From Streptomyces sp. 11x1 (GTDB lineage: Bacteria; Actinomycetota; Actinomycetes; Streptomycetales; Streptomycetaceae): a stretch of 64,000 nucleotides of DNA. Made by a program: the position numbers and the translations under genes. Below the pieces are notes generated by a model. That model searched no databases and was not told where the DNA came from. It saw only the letters and a program-made list of their open reading frames with translations. Shown one piece after another: positions 39,794 through 54,419 of this stretch. The first letter of the stretch is position 1; each line of letters opens with the position of its first letter. The DNA lies in contig NZ_CP122458.1 of NCBI RefSeq assembly GCF_032598905.1, positions 2,170,001 through 2,234,000 on the forward strand. The letters run 5' to 3'.

Positions 39794-40515
39794 ACACCGC
39801 CCCCGCCATCGCCCTGGAGGGCGTCAGCAAGGCGTATCCGGGCGGCGTACGCGCACTCAACGACGTTTCGTTGACCGTGGAACACGGCACCTTCCTGGCC
39901 GTGATGGGGCCCTCGGGCTCCGGCAAGAGCACACTGATGCACTGCGCCGCCGGGCTCGACTCCCCGACGTCGGGCAGCGTCCGCATCGACGGTCACGAGA
40001 TCGCGGGGCTGGACGAAACCCGCCGTACCCGACTCCGCCGGGATCGCGTCGGGTTCGTGTTCCAGGCGTACAACCTGATCCCCTCCCTCTCCGTCGAGGA
40101 CAACATCACGCTGCCGCTGCGGCTGGCCGGACGTAAGGCGGACGGCGACTGGCTGCGGACGCTGGTGGAGCGGGTCGGTCTGGCCGACCGGCTGAACCAC
40201 CGGCCTGCGGAGCTCTCCGGCGGCCAGCAGCAACGAGCGGCCGTGGTGCGGGCGTTGGTGGCGAGACCCGCCGTCGTGTTCGCCGACGAACCGACCGGCG
40301 CGCTCGACCTGCGCAGCGCGCACGGGGTTCTCGACCTGCTGCGCGATCTCGTCGCCGACCTGCGCCAGACGGTGGTGATGGTCACCCACGATCCGGCCGC
40401 CGCGGCCCGTGCGCATCAGGTGCTGGTGATGGCGGACGGCCGGGCGGTCGAGGCCCTGAAGGCACCGACCGCCCCCGAACTGGCGAGCCGCATGGTCGCT
40501 TTGGGAGAGGTCTGA
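39790..40515 (+). CDS. ABC transporter ATP-binding protein (LolD/MacB type)
   Basis: The 241-residue ATPase has Walker A GPSGSGKST (about 40-48), Q-loop FVFQAYNLIPSLSVEDNI, signature LSGGQQQRAAVVRALVARP and Walker B VVFADEPTG with the following D-loop ALDLRSA. This class energises FtsX-fold permeases that export lipids or peptides or sense antimicrobials. It overlaps the small membrane protein gene and ends three bases before the permease. Confidence 0.95.
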   Translation: MNTAPAIALEGVSKAYPGGVRALNDVSLTVEHGTFLAVMGPSGSGKSTLMHCAAGLDSPTSGSVRIDGHEIAGLDETRRTRLRRDRVGFVFQAYNLIPSLSVEDNITLPLRLAGRKADGDWLRTLVERVGLADRLNHRPAELSGGQQQRAAVVRALVARPAVVFADEPTGALDLRSAHGVLDLLRDLVADLRQTVVMVTHDPAAAARAHQVLVMADGRAVEALKAPTAPELASRMVALGEV

Positions 40516-40518
40516 ACC

Positions 40519-43044
40519 GTGTTGCGTCTCGCGCTACAGATGGTCGGACACCGCGTCACGGCGCTGATCGCCGTGGCCTGCGCGGTCCTCGGGGGTGCGG
40601 CACTGATCACCGCCACCGGTGTCCTGGCCGAGTCCGGCCTCCGCTCCCACCTGCCCGCCGGACGGCTGGCGGCCGCGTCCGTCGTGGTCGCGGCCGACCA
40701 GGAGTTCCACCCGGCCGGAGCCCTGCCGCTCGCGCTCCCGGAACGCCGCAGGATACCGGCCGAGCTGGTCGGCGAACTGGGCCGGCTGCCCGGCGTCACC
40801 GCGGCGGTCGGCGACATCGGTTTTCCCGCCGCCCTCCTCGACGCCCGCGGACAGGTCGTACCAGGCGACGATCCCCAGGCGGCGGGGCACGGCTGGTCCT
40901 CGACGAAGCTGCTGGCGAACGTGCGCGTCACCGGCAGCGAACCGAACGCCTCCGACGAGATCGCCGTGGGCGGTGCCCTCGCCGCGGCGGCGGGCGTCGA
41001 GCCGGGCGACACGGTCCAGGTCGCCGTCCAGGCCCGCCCGGCCACCGGCTATCGCGTCTCGGCGGTGATCGACGCGCCGGGCGCGGGCGTCTACTTCGCG
41101 GACGAGACGGCCGTAGTCGTGTCCGGTCTGTCCGGTCGCGTCGACCTGGTGGGCCTGCGCACCGCGCCCGGCGCCGAGGAGAAGGTGGCCTCCGAGGTCC
41201 GTACGAAGCTGAAGGGCACCGGACTCCTCACCGTCACAGGTGCCGAGCGGGGCGACACGGTCGCGCCCGGCGTCGGCGCGTCCCGTGCGTTGCTCGTGCT
41301 GCTCGCCGGTTCGCTCTCCGGGATCGTCGTGCTGATCACCGGGTTCGTGATGGCGAGCGCGCTGGCCGTGTCGATCGCCGGGCAGCGTCGCGACCTCGCG
41401 CTGATGCGGGCCGTCGGCGCAGCCCCGGGGCAGATACGCAGGCTGGCCGCCACGCAGTCCACCCTTGTCACCGCCGTGGCCGTGGCACCCGGCGCGGGAC
41501 TCGGCTATCTGCTCGCCGGGCAGTTCCGTGAGCTCCTCGCGGACCGCGGGGTCGTACCGGACGAACTCCCCCTCGTCTTCAGCCCGTTGCCCGCTCTCGC
41601 GGCGGTCCTCCTGCTACTCCTGACTGTCCAGGCGTCGGCCCGCTGCTCGGCCTGGCGCACCTCGCGGATGCCGGCCACCGAGGCGGTCGCGGAATCGCGC
41701 AGCGAGCCGCGTGAGCCGTCACGGACCCGGACGCGCATCGGAGTGCTCCTCATCGTCGCAGCGACGGCCATGTCGGCCCTGCCGCTGTTCCTGCGCACGG
41801 TCGTCGGCGCCGCAGCCACCTCGATCGCCGGCATCGTCGGGGCGATCGGCCTGGCCCTGGCGGGCCCGGCGCTGGTGCGGGGTGTCGGTGCCGTGGCGGC
41901 GCGGGCGACGCGCCACGGCAGATACGCGCCGACCTGGCTGGCGATGGCCAACCTCCGCGCCTACGCCCTGCGCAACGCGGGGATCGTGTCCGCCCTGGCG
42001 ATGGCGGTCGTGTTCGTGCTGACATACACCTTCACCCAGACCACCGTGCTGGCCGCCACCGACCATGACACCCGCACCGGAACCCTGGCCGAACTGCGCC
42101 TGACCGCACCGGGGTTGGGTGGACTGCATGCCGACACGCTCGCCGCTGTACAGAAGACGGCCGGTGTACGGGCCGCCGCCCCCGTCAACACGACGACCGC
42201 GGTGTGGGAGTACGAGGCATTCGGCGACAAGGTGGCCGAGGCAGGTTCAGCGACGATCCTCACCCCGGACGCGGCGGGCGTCCTCGACCTCGATGTGCGG
42301 GAGGGCGACCTGGACCGTCTGACCGGCGCGACAGTCGCCGTCAGCAGTGATGTCGCCCGTTCGCGCTCCGCGACGGTGGGCCACCGGGTGAGCCTGGTCC
42401 TCGGCGACGGGGCACGGGTCGTCGCCGAGGTAGTCGCCGTGTACGGCCGTGGGCTCGGTTTCGGGACGGTCGTGCTCTCCCACGACCTGGTCGCCGGGCA
42501 CACCACGACGGCACTCGACCAGTCCCTCCTGATTCGCACGGACGGCACGGCGACGGCCCGACAGAATGTGACGGATCTCGCCGCATCCCGTCCCGGCCTG
42601 GTTCTCGCACCCGCGAGCCTTCCTTCCACAGGCAGCCTCAAGGACGCCCCGCCCGAGGTGTGGATCAACCTCGCCACCATCGTCGTCCTGCTCGTCTACC
42701 TCCTGATGAGCATCGCCAACAAGCTGGTCGCAGCCACCGCCCAGCGCCGGGTCGAACTGGGCGCCCTCCGCCTCAACGGCACCACACCCCGGCAGATCCG
42801 CGCGATGATGCGGCGCGAGGCCGCGGTGACCGCCGCGACCGCACTCACCACCGCCCTGCTGCTCTCCGCGGTCCCCTTGGCCCTCCTGGGCCAGGGCTTC
42901 CTCGGCCGCCCCTGGCCCGCGGGCCCTGTCTGGCTGCTGCCCGCCCTCGCCGTCATGGTCACCGCCACCGCCTTCCTGACCATCGAACTCCCGACCCGCC
43001 AGGCGTTGCGGACGGCACCCGCGGAGGCGATTCGGGCCCACTGA
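40519..43044 (+). CDS. FtsX-like ABC transporter permease
   Basis: The 841-residue permease starts with GTG and has the duplicated FtsX architecture. There is an N-terminal helix (VTALIAVACAVLGGAALITA), a large extracytoplasmic domain (about 40-250), three helices with the coupling motif (about 255-370: RRDLALMRAVGAAPGQIRRL), a middle pair, a second extracytoplasmic domain (about 510-700) and three C-terminal helices (RRVELGALRLNGTTPRQIRA; LPTRQALRTAPAEAIRA). With the two-component system it resembles bacitracin- or peptide-responsive exporter modules. Confidence 0.93.
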   Translation: MLRLALQMVGHRVTALIAVACAVLGGAALITATGVLAESGLRSHLPAGRLAAASVVVAADQEFHPAGALPLALPERRRIPAELVGELGRLPGVTAAVGDIGFPAALLDARGQVVPGDDPQAAGHGWSSTKLLANVRVTGSEPNASDEIAVGGALAAAAGVEPGDTVQVAVQARPATGYRVSAVIDAPGAGVYFADETAVVVSGLSGRVDLVGLRTAPGAEEKVASEVRTKLKGTGLLTVTGAERGDTVAPGVGASRALLVLLAGSLSGIVVLITGFVMASALAVSIAGQRRDLALMRAVGAAPGQIRRLAATQSTLVTAVAVAPGAGLGYLLAGQFRELLADRGVVPDELPLVFSPLPALAAVLLLLLTVQASARCSAWRTSRMPATEAVAESRSEPREPSRTRTRIGVLLIVAATAMSALPLFLRTVVGAAATSIAGIVGAIGLALAGPALVRGVGAVAARATRHGRYAPTWLAMANLRAYALRNAGIVSALAMAVVFVLTYTFTQTTVLAATDHDTRTGTLAELRLTAPGLGGLHADTLAAVQKTAGVRAAAPVNTTTAVWEYEAFGDKVAEAGSATILTPDAAGVLDLDVREGDLDRLTGATVAVSSDVARSRSATVGHRVSLVLGDGARVVAEVVAVYGRGLGFGTVVLSHDLVAGHTTTALDQSLLIRTDGTATARQNVTDLAASRPGLVLAPASLPSTGSLKDAPPEVWINLATIVVLLVYLLMSIANKLVAATAQRRVELGALRLNGTTPRQIRAMMRREAAVTAATALTTALLLSAVPLALLGQGFLGRPWPAGPVWLLPALAVMVTATAFLTIELPTRQALRTAPAEAIRAH

Positions 43045-43066
43045 CGTCCATTCCCAGAACGAGTGC

Positions 43067-43094
43067 AGCCCGCCGGTGACCGCGTCGGCGGGCT
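43067..43094 (+). terminator. terminator-like hairpin after the ABC permease
   Basis: AGCCCGCCG (43067-43075) pairs perfectly with CGGCGGGCT (43086-43094) across ten bases. It begins 22 bases after the permease stop and probably ends the exporter operon. Confidence 0.7.
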
Positions 43095-43401
43095 CTGCCC
43101 GACCGCCGGTCCCGCAACATGCCCGGCGGCCACATGCGCACCCACCGAGTTGACCTCTCCGTACGAGGAACGGGCGCACCGCCTCGGCTCCGGATTCGTC
43201 ATGCGCATCCGGCCCGCCCATCCCGTGTGCTGTGGCTCTACGGCCAACTCGGTGTCCCCACGCAGGATTCGGGGACGAACATGCCGTGCGGTGCGAGGGC
43301 CCGAAGACACCGCCGGGTCCGACGATGCACAGGTCATCGGCCCGCGCCGTCCGGTCCGCGCCCGCATCACCGGGCCCGGCAGCGACACCGACCCGGCGCT
43401 G

Positions 43402-43617
43402 ATGGAACGGCTCACCGCGCAGGTCCTCGACGGCGACACCGTGCTGGACGACCTGGCCCGCCAGGCCGAGGACGGGTCCGACGACATGGTGGCCCAGCTG
43501 CTCGCACAGGCCCGGAACGACGACCGGCAGGAGAAGCCCAGCAAGATCAATCTCACCGGGATTTCCTGTACCTCAACTACTCACACCCGGGGTCAAGGGG
43601 CGCGCCCGGAGTCATAG
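43402..43617 (+). CDS. uncertain short ORF or gene fragment
   Basis: This frame gives an acidic, helical-looking 71-residue sequence (MERLTAQVLDGDTVLDDLAR, QAEDGSDDMVAQLLAQARND, then a Ser/Thr/Cys tail NLTGISCTSTTHTRG). The frame extends upstream without a clear start and lacks a Shine-Dalgarno. The stop TAG falls at the edge of a repeat element, so this may be a gene tail truncated by the repeat. The family is not recognised. The rest of 43095-43401 shows nothing identifiable. Confidence 0.3.
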   Translation: MERLTAQVLDGDTVLDDLARQAEDGSDDMVAQLLAQARNDDRQEKPSKINLTGISCTSTTHTRGQGARPES

Positions 43618-43651
43618 GGGCGCGGGGAACTACGCGACAAGCCCCCACTGG
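43616..43651. repeat. half copy (copy 4) of the interspersed repeat
   Basis: AGGGGCGCGGGGAACTACGC followed by GACAAGCCCCCACTGG is the right arm of the element seen at 14.6, 21.6 and 32.4 kb. Its left arm is missing here. It lies directly downstream of the minus-strand secreted protein gene. Confidence 0.85.
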
Positions 43652-43688
43652 AGCGGAGGCTCGAAGGCTCGGGTGCGCCTCGCGTGGG

Positions 43689-44060
43689 TCAGCAGTCGCG
43701 CAGCGGGTTCGTCTCGCTGTAGATGGCGGTGTCCTTCATCCAGCCGGGCTGGCCGTTGTCGGTGACGGTCCTGAGCCAGCGGGTCGGGTGCGGCCCGCCC
43801 GCCCAGGCCTGGTTGTCGAGCTTGCAGTAGAACCAGCTCGGGTTGGTGTTCATGGTCCCGACGGCCTGGTTCGGGTTGGGGTAGAGGCGGTTGCTGCCGA
43901 CCGATCCGTACACCGGGGCACCGGAGACGTTGTTGCACCACCACCTGATGCAGTCCTCGTGCCGCCGGCAGTTGGTCGCGGCGGACGCGGACGGCGCCGC
44001 GAGGGTGGTGCCGAGCGCGGCGGCCAGGCCGGCGGTGACGACCAGCCATCGAAACCTCAT
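43689..44060 (-). CDS. small secreted cysteine-containing protein
   Basis: The 123-residue protein has a Sec signal peptide (MRFRWLVVTAGLAAALGTTL, cleavage after ASA near residue 27). The mature domain of about 96 residues has five cysteines (NCRRHEDCIRWWCNN, YCKLDNQ and a final DC) and many Trp and Asn, like small SH3-like secreted proteins of Streptomyces. GGAAAGGA precedes the ATG. The frame continues upstream to 44234 but the signal peptide fixes the start. The function is unknown. Confidence 0.8.
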   Translation of the reverse strand: MRFRWLVVTAGLAAALGTTLAAPSASAATNCRRHEDCIRWWCNNVSGAPVYGSVGSNRLYPNPNQAVGTMNTNPSWFYCKLDNQAWAGGPHPTRWLRTVTDNGQPGWMKDTAIYSETNPLRDC

Positions 44061-44230
44061 GGACGTGGTCCTTTCCTCAGCACGTGCGTGTCCCGCACCG
44101 AAGCCTGCCAACTCACGAGGAACGGTCGCGCCCCCTTTCGACCAGGGTCGAAAGCCGCTGGTGAGAGCTTTGTGGCCACCAGCCGGGGCCTGGCCGCGCC
44201 ACTCAGTGACGCGGCCCCAGGGGCCGGCGC

Positions 44231-45238
44231 TCACGCCGTCCGCTCCAGCACCCCCCGGTCGAGCGCGTGCGCCAACTCCTCCCCGGCGGCCAGTCGTTCC
44301 GCCTCCTCCGTGACCGCGAGGCCGAGGCGGGCGACCTCGTTGCCCTGGGAGCCCGCCAGGTGCGGGGTGACGAAGGCGTTCGGGAGGTCGAGCAGGGGCG
44401 AGTCGGCGGGCAGCGGCTCGGGGTCGGTGACGTCGAGGATCGCGGAGAGGCGGCCGGCGCGCAGCTCGTCGACGAGGGCGTCGTGGTCGACGAGGGCGCC
44501 GCGCGCGGTGTTGATCAGGGCGGCCCCGTCGGGCATCAGGGACAGGGCGCGGCGGTCGATCAGGCGGTGGGTCTCCGGGGTGTCGGGGGCGTGCACGGTG
44601 ACGATGTCCGAGGTGCGCAGCAGGTCGTCGAGCGGGAGCAGGGGGACGCCGAGGGCGGTGGCCCCGGCCTCGTCGACGTAGGGGTCGGTGAGGCTCACCC
44701 GCAGGTCGAAGGGGCGGAGCAGTTCGATGACGCGGCGGCCGATGCGGGAGGCGCCGATGACGCCGACGCGGCGGCCGTGGTTGCCGATGCCGGGGACGAA
44801 CCCCCAGCCCGGCGAGACGCGCTCGGCGCGCAGGCGTTCGCGGCTGCCGAGGATGTCCTTGCCGGCGAGCAGGATCATGGCCAGCGTGTATTCGGCGACG
44901 GGCAGGGCGTTGGCGGTGGCGGCCGTGGAGACGGTGATGCCGCGTTCCCAGACGGCCGGGGTGACGAATCCCTTCACCGAGCCCGCCGAGTGCAGCACCG
45001 CGCGGAGCTTCGGCGCCGCGTCGAGGACCGTCGCGTCGATGCGGGGGCAGCCCCAGCCGGTGACCAGCGCCTCGGCCTCCGCCAGCGCCGACCGGACCTG
45101 GGGATCGGCGAAGTCCTCGGCGATCAGGGCCGGGTCGATGTCCACGGTCGCCCTCAGCCGGGCCAGCACGTCCGGCGGGAAGACCTGCGGAACGTTCTCG
45201 GCCGTCATGGCGAACAGTGCGCGGGGACGCTCGGGCAA
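44231..45238 (-). CDS. D-isomer-specific 2-hydroxyacid dehydrogenase family protein
   Basis: The 335-residue enzyme has the NAD-binding motif RVGVIGASRIGRRVIELLRP near residue 155, the substrate arginine in LINTARGALVDHDALVDELR, the glutamate in DVTDPEPLPADSPL and the catalytic histidine in FVTPHLAGSQGNE. It probably interconverts a 2-hydroxy acid and a 2-keto acid with NAD(H). The TTG at 45238 is favoured by GGAAGG seven bases before; an ATG at 45208 lacks a ribosome-binding site. It is divergent from the alditol oxidase gene, suggesting a linked sugar-acid pathway. Confidence 0.9.
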   Translation of the reverse strand: MPERPRALFAMTAENVPQVFPPDVLARLRATVDIDPALIAEDFADPQVRSALAEAEALVTGWGCPRIDATVLDAAPKLRAVLHSAGSVKGFVTPAVWERGITVSTAATANALPVAEYTLAMILLAGKDILGSRERLRAERVSPGWGFVPGIGNHGRRVGVIGASRIGRRVIELLRPFDLRVSLTDPYVDEAGATALGVPLLPLDDLLRTSDIVTVHAPDTPETHRLIDRRALSLMPDGAALINTARGALVDHDALVDELRAGRLSAILDVTDPEPLPADSPLLDLPNAFVTPHLAGSQGNEVARLGLAVTEEAERLAAGEELAHALDRGVLERTA

Positions 45239-45346
45239 GGAAGGACCTTCCGGCTGGGAGGGCTGGGCGGACTGGGAGGGCCGGGAGGGGCCGGGAGGCG
45301 CTGGGAGAGGGCGAGGTCAGGGGACAGTAAGCGGTCTCTACGGTAG

Positions 45347-46684
<1,338 letters not shown>

Positions 46685-46700
46685 GTCGAGCGAGTCACCG

Positions 46701-46760
46701 AGGGACTTTGTAAACCCCCTTTCTTAACCCCTTGTAGAAAGTCCCTCCTCGCCATAACCT
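46701..46760 (+). promoter_or_regulatory. promoter and nested inverted repeats upstream of the ROK gene
   Basis: TTGTAG (46732-46737) and TAACCT (46755-46760) are 17 bp apart. They are flanked by AGGGACTTT/AAAGTCCCT (46701-46709 and 46738-46746) and the inner CTTTCT/AGAAAG (46719-46741). The motif AACCCCTTGTAGAAAG (46726-46741) is nearly repeated before the solute-binding gene at 48233. This fits an autoregulating ROK protein. Confidence 0.6.
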
Positions 46761-46815
46761 TGGCGCCGCGCCGGGGCACTAGGCCTCGTCATGGCCTGGA
46801 GGGATCGAGGGGATC

Positions 46816-48117
46816 ATGTCGTCGGTGAAGCGCACCTCACGCGACATCCGCACCGCGAACCGCTACGAGGTGCTGCGCCAGATCATCGCCAAGTCTCCCA
46901 CCTCCCGGCAGGAGCTGGCGGCGGCCACCGGGCTGAGCCTGGCCACGGTCGCCACGCTCGTCGGCGAACTGCTCGACCTCCGCATGATCACCGAGGTCGG
47001 GTTCGAGGACTCGGCGGGCGGGCGCCCCCGTGGACTGGTGGCCGTCAACGCGTCGGGGGGCGCGTTGATCGGCGTCGACATCGCGGAGACCTACGTCCGT
47101 GTCGAGCTGTTCGACCTGGCGCTGAACGTGCTGGCCCGCGCCGAGGAGAACGTCCGTCCCGGTGAGAGCCTGCCCGAGCAGATGGTGGGGCACGTGGCCG
47201 CCGCCGTCGGCTCCGTGGTCGCGCAGGCCGGCACCGAGGGCGCCCGGGTGCTCGGCGTCGGGGTGAGCGTGCCGGGGCAGGTCGACCGCGCCACCGGCAT
47301 CTCGGAGTACGCGCCCAACTGGGACTGGCACGACGTGCCGCTGCTCGATCTGCTGACCGAGCACATCGCCTACCCCCTGCACCTGGACAATCCGCTGCGC
47401 GCGGTCGCGGTGGCCGAGCTGTGGTTCGGGGCCGCCCGCGGACGCGGGGACGCCGCGGTGATCACCCTCGGCACCGGCGTGGGCGCCGGGCTCGTCCTGG
47501 ACGGCGGGCTGCACCGGGGGGTGAGCAACAGCGCGGGCGAGTGGGGCCATACGACGATCGTGCTGGACGGGCGGCTGTGCCACTGCGGCAACCACGGCTG
47601 CGTGGAGACGTACGTGGGCGCCCCGGGGATCATGCTGAACCTCCGGGAGCTGAGTCCGCGCAGTACGCTGCTGCACCCCGAGGACCAGACGGCCACCATC
47701 GCGGCCCTGGCCCGCGGCGTGGCCCGGCGCGACCCGGTGGCGGTCAAGGTGGTGCGGGACACCGCCCGGTATCTCGGGGCGGGCATCGCCGACCTGGTCA
47801 ACCTCTTCAATCCCGAGGTGGTCGTGCTCAGCAGCTGGGTCGCGGCCGCCCTGGGCGAGCCGCTGGTCGCGGAGGTGCGCGAGGCCGTCGCCCGGCACGC
47901 GCTGCCGCGTCCGATGGCGGCCACCGAGATCGTGCTCTCCCCGATCCCGAGCGATCCGGCGTGCCTGGGCGCGGCGACGTTCGCGCTGGAGGGCGCGCTG
48001 CAGCCGGTCGGGCAGAAACCGGGCACCCGGGCGGCGCCGGTCGCGTCGCGGAGCAGGCCCGCCGTGCGCCGCCGAGGGCGGCCCGAAGAGCGCTCCCGCC
48101 TGCCCGAACACCCCTGA
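46816..48117 (+). CDS. ROK family transcriptional regulator
   Basis: The 433-residue protein has an N-terminal winged HTH (PTSRQELAAATGLSLATVAT), then the ROK sugar-kinase-like domain with GVGVSVPGQVDRATG, the phosphate loop ITLGTGVGAGLVLDGGLHRG and the zinc-binding CHCGNHGCVETYVG. It heads the beta-galactoside gene cluster and probably represses it, with the substrate or its phosphate as inducer. A strong terminator follows the gene directly. Confidence 0.93.
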   Translation: MSSVKRTSRDIRTANRYEVLRQIIAKSPTSRQELAAATGLSLATVATLVGELLDLRMITEVGFEDSAGGRPRGLVAVNASGGALIGVDIAETYVRVELFDLALNVLARAEENVRPGESLPEQMVGHVAAAVGSVVAQAGTEGARVLGVGVSVPGQVDRATGISEYAPNWDWHDVPLLDLLTEHIAYPLHLDNPLRAVAVAELWFGAARGRGDAAVITLGTGVGAGLVLDGGLHRGVSNSAGEWGHTTIVLDGRLCHCGNHGCVETYVGAPGIMLNLRELSPRSTLLHPEDQTATIAALARGVARRDPVAVKVVRDTARYLGAGIADLVNLFNPEVVVLSSWVAAALGEPLVAEVREAVARHALPRPMAATEIVLSPIPSDPACLGAATFALEGALQPVGQKPGTRAAPVASRSRPAVRRRGRPEERSRLPEHP

Positions 48118-48120
48118 GCC

Positions 48121-48152
48121 GAGGGCCGCCGGACCCTGACCCGGCGGCCCTC
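48121..48152 (+). terminator. intrinsic terminator after the ROK gene
   Basis: GAGGGCCGCCGG (48121-48132) pairs perfectly with CCGGCGGCCCTC (48141-48152) across eight bases. It begins three bases after the ROK stop. The downstream transporter operon therefore needs its own promoter. Confidence 0.85.
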
Positions 48153-48164
48153 TCCCCCCACGTC

Positions 48165-48248
48165 AACCCCTTTGCGTCGCATGGACGTTCGGACCACCGA
48201 ACCGAATACAACGCTTCGAACAGACTTCGTCCAACCCCTTGCCGAAGC
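48165..48248. promoter_or_regulatory. candidate ROK operators upstream of the transporter operon
   Basis: AACCCCTTGCCGAAGC (48233-48248) matches AACCCCTTGTAGAAAG of the ROK promoter in 12 of 16 positions, and AACCCCTTTGCG occurs at 48165-48176. Direct repeats GCCGAAGCCTTA and GCCGAAGGTTAA adjoin the second site (48241-48264). Confidence 0.5.
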
Positions 48249-48366
48249 CTTAGCCGAAGGTTAACGTCCCGCACCGCAAGCCTCTTTGAGCCACTGAGCC
48301 ATTCGGCACTGAGCCGCCGAGTCATGGGCGCAGAGCCGCAGCCGTACTCGAGACAAGGACGTCAGC

Positions 48367-49626
48367 ATGTCGGCATTCAGGAACAGCAACTTCGACCGCC
48401 GTACCGCTTTGCGGGCCGCGCTGGGTCTGGCCGCGGCCGGCGGACTGGCCGCGTGCGGCGGCAACACCGGTCGAAGCAGCGGCGGGGGTGCCGGTCTCAC
48501 GCAGTACTTCCACGCGTACGGCGAGGCGGGCACCGAGCAGGCCATCAAGCGGTACGCGAAGGCCTACAAGGAAACCAACGTGACCACGCAGTGGATCACC
48601 GGCTCCAACTTCGAGAGCAAGCTGTTCGCCTCGCTGCTCACGGACAAGGCCCCCGACTGCTTCGAGTTCCACCCGCAGCTGCAGATGATCGAGAGCGGGC
48701 AGGTCGCGGACCTGACCGACCTGATAGACCCGGTCAAGGACGACTTCAACCCGGCCGACATCCAGTCGCACACGGTCGACGGCAAGATCTACGGCATCCG
48801 GATGATCGACGACCCGCAGTTCTTCTTCTACCGCCCGTCGCTGTTCGAGAAGGCCGGTGTGGAGGTTCCGCAGACGCTGGAGGAGCTGGCCGAGGCCGCC
48901 GCCAAGCTGACCACGGACAAGGTCAAGGGCGCCTACCTCGGCAACACCCTGCACTCGATGATCAACCCGCTGATCTGGTCGGCCGGCGCGCAGCACCTCG
49001 ACGAGAAGAACCAGATCGCCTACCACACGGACGCGGTCGTCGACGGCTTCAAGCAGCTGCGCAAGCTGTTCACCAGCGGTGACCTGCTGCTCGACGCCCC
49101 GACCGACTTCTGGGACCCGTCCGCGCTCAACCAGGGCCTGACCGCCATGCAGTGGTGCGGCATGTGGGCGATGCCGCAGATGCAGGAGGCGCTCGGCGAC
49201 GACCTCGGCATCTTCCCGTTCCCGAAGGTCGGCAGCGCCGGCAAGCAGTCCGTCTACAACGGCGGCTGGTCGATGTTCGTCAACGCCAAGAGCAAGAACC
49301 TCGAAGCCACCAAGGAGTACGTGAAGTGGCTGTGGATCGACCAGAAGGAGTACCAGGAGGACTGGGCGCTCTCCTACGGCTTCCACATCCCGCCGCGCAC
49401 CTCGATCGCGGAGTCCGCCGACAAGCTGAAGTCGGGCCTGCCCGCTGAGGGCGTCAAGCTCTTCAACGAGTTCGGCCACTTCGACAACATCGGCTGGACC
49501 CAGGCGAGCATCACCGCCCTGGATGACGTCCTCGCCAACTGCGTGCGCAAGGGCGGCGACCCGGACAAGGAACTCACCAAGGCCGACGCGAAGGTCAACA
49601 AGGAACTGAAGAAGCTCTTCGGATAG
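48367..49626 (+). CDS. extracellular sugar-binding lipoprotein of an ABC transporter
   Basis: The 419-residue protein has a twin-arginine-like lipoprotein signal (FDRRTALRAALGLAAAGGLA, lipid Cys30) followed by a family 1 solute-binding fold (LTQYFHAYGEAGTEQAIKRY; MQWCGMWAMPQMQEAL; YNGGWSMFVNAKS). AAGGACG precedes the ATG. It is the first gene of the operon with two permeases and a beta-galactosidase, so the ligand is probably a beta-galactoside. Confidence 0.93.
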   Translation: MSAFRNSNFDRRTALRAALGLAAAGGLAACGGNTGRSSGGGAGLTQYFHAYGEAGTEQAIKRYAKAYKETNVTTQWITGSNFESKLFASLLTDKAPDCFEFHPQLQMIESGQVADLTDLIDPVKDDFNPADIQSHTVDGKIYGIRMIDDPQFFFYRPSLFEKAGVEVPQTLEELAEAAAKLTTDKVKGAYLGNTLHSMINPLIWSAGAQHLDEKNQIAYHTDAVVDGFKQLRKLFTSGDLLLDAPTDFWDPSALNQGLTAMQWCGMWAMPQMQEALGDDLGIFPFPKVGSAGKQSVYNGGWSMFVNAKSKNLEATKEYVKWLWIDQKEYQEDWALSYGFHIPPRTSIAESADKLKSGLPAEGVKLFNEFGHFDNIGWTQASITALDDVLANCVRKGGDPDKELTKADAKVNKELKKLFG

Positions 49627-49649
49627 GCCGGCGGACAGGTACTCACGAC

Positions 49650-50611
49650 ATGTCGACCATCACCAAGGACGGCGTCTCCAGCCCCGCCCCGGCGAAGGCC
49701 TCCCCGGCCAAGCCGCGGCGGGGGCTGCGGGGCTCCCCCACCTTCAACTTCTGGCTCTTCACCGGGCCGTTCCTGATCGGCCTGGCGATCTTCGTCTATC
49801 TGCCGATCCTGTGGAGCCTCTACCTGTCGTTCTTCGAGGCCCGCTTCACGGTCACGCCGAGCGAGTTCATCGGCGTCGACAACTACGTGACGATGCTGAC
49901 CGACGAGGACTTCATGGGGTCCCTCGTCACCTTCACGATCTTCGCCGCCTTCATCGTGCCGCTGACCTGGGGCACCTCGCTGGGTCTCGCGCTGATGGTG
50001 AACCGGCTGCGGTTCATGCGGGCTTTCTTCCGCTCGGTGTTCTTCCTGCCCACGGCGGTCAGCTATGTCGCCGCCTCGCTGGTCTGGAAGATGTCCATCT
50101 TCAACGGTGTCCGCTTCGGTCTCGCGAACACCTTCCTGGGTCTCTTCGGCATCGACAACACCGCGTGGCTGGCCAGCCCCGACCCGCCGTGGTACTGGCT
50201 GGTCATCCTGACCGTGCGTCTGTGGCTGCAGGCCGGCTTCTACATGATCCTCTTCATCGCGGCCCTGCAGAACATCCCGCAGGAGATGTACGAGGCCGCC
50301 GCGATCGACGGCGCCAAGCCCGGCTGGCAGACGTTCTGGTACATCACCCTGCCGCAGCTGCGGGCGACCTCCACCGCCGTGATCCTGCTGCTGCTCGTGG
50401 CGGCGTACCAGGCGTTCGACGAGTTCTTCAACCTGTTGTCGAAGACCACCTGGGGCAGACCACCACTGGTCGAGCTGTACCACAAGGCCCTCGGCGAGAG
50501 CCAGGACTACGGCGCGGGCAGCGCGGGCGCGCTGATCCTCACCGTACTGATCTGCCTCGTGACGCTGCTCCAGGGCAAGTTCATGGGATTCGGAAGGGGT
50601 GAGGAGTCCAA

Positions 50612-50615
<4 letters not shown>
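49650..50615 (+). CDS. carbohydrate ABC transporter permease (MalF type)
   Basis: The 321-residue permease has a 30-residue cytosolic tail, six membrane helices (first about FTGPFLIGLAIFVYLPILWS) and the EAA loop MYEAAAIDGAKPGWQTFWYI near residue 215. It starts 23 bases after the binding-protein gene. Its ATPase partner is not encoded here. Confidence 0.93.

Positions 50616-54419
<3,804 letters not shown>

Noticed and set aside
43402..43617. Idea that the Ser/Thr/Cys-tailed short ORF is a lanthipeptide precursor for the nearby ABC exporter
   Set aside because: There is no lanthipeptide synthetase or protease in the window, no ribosome-binding site and only one cysteine in the tail.
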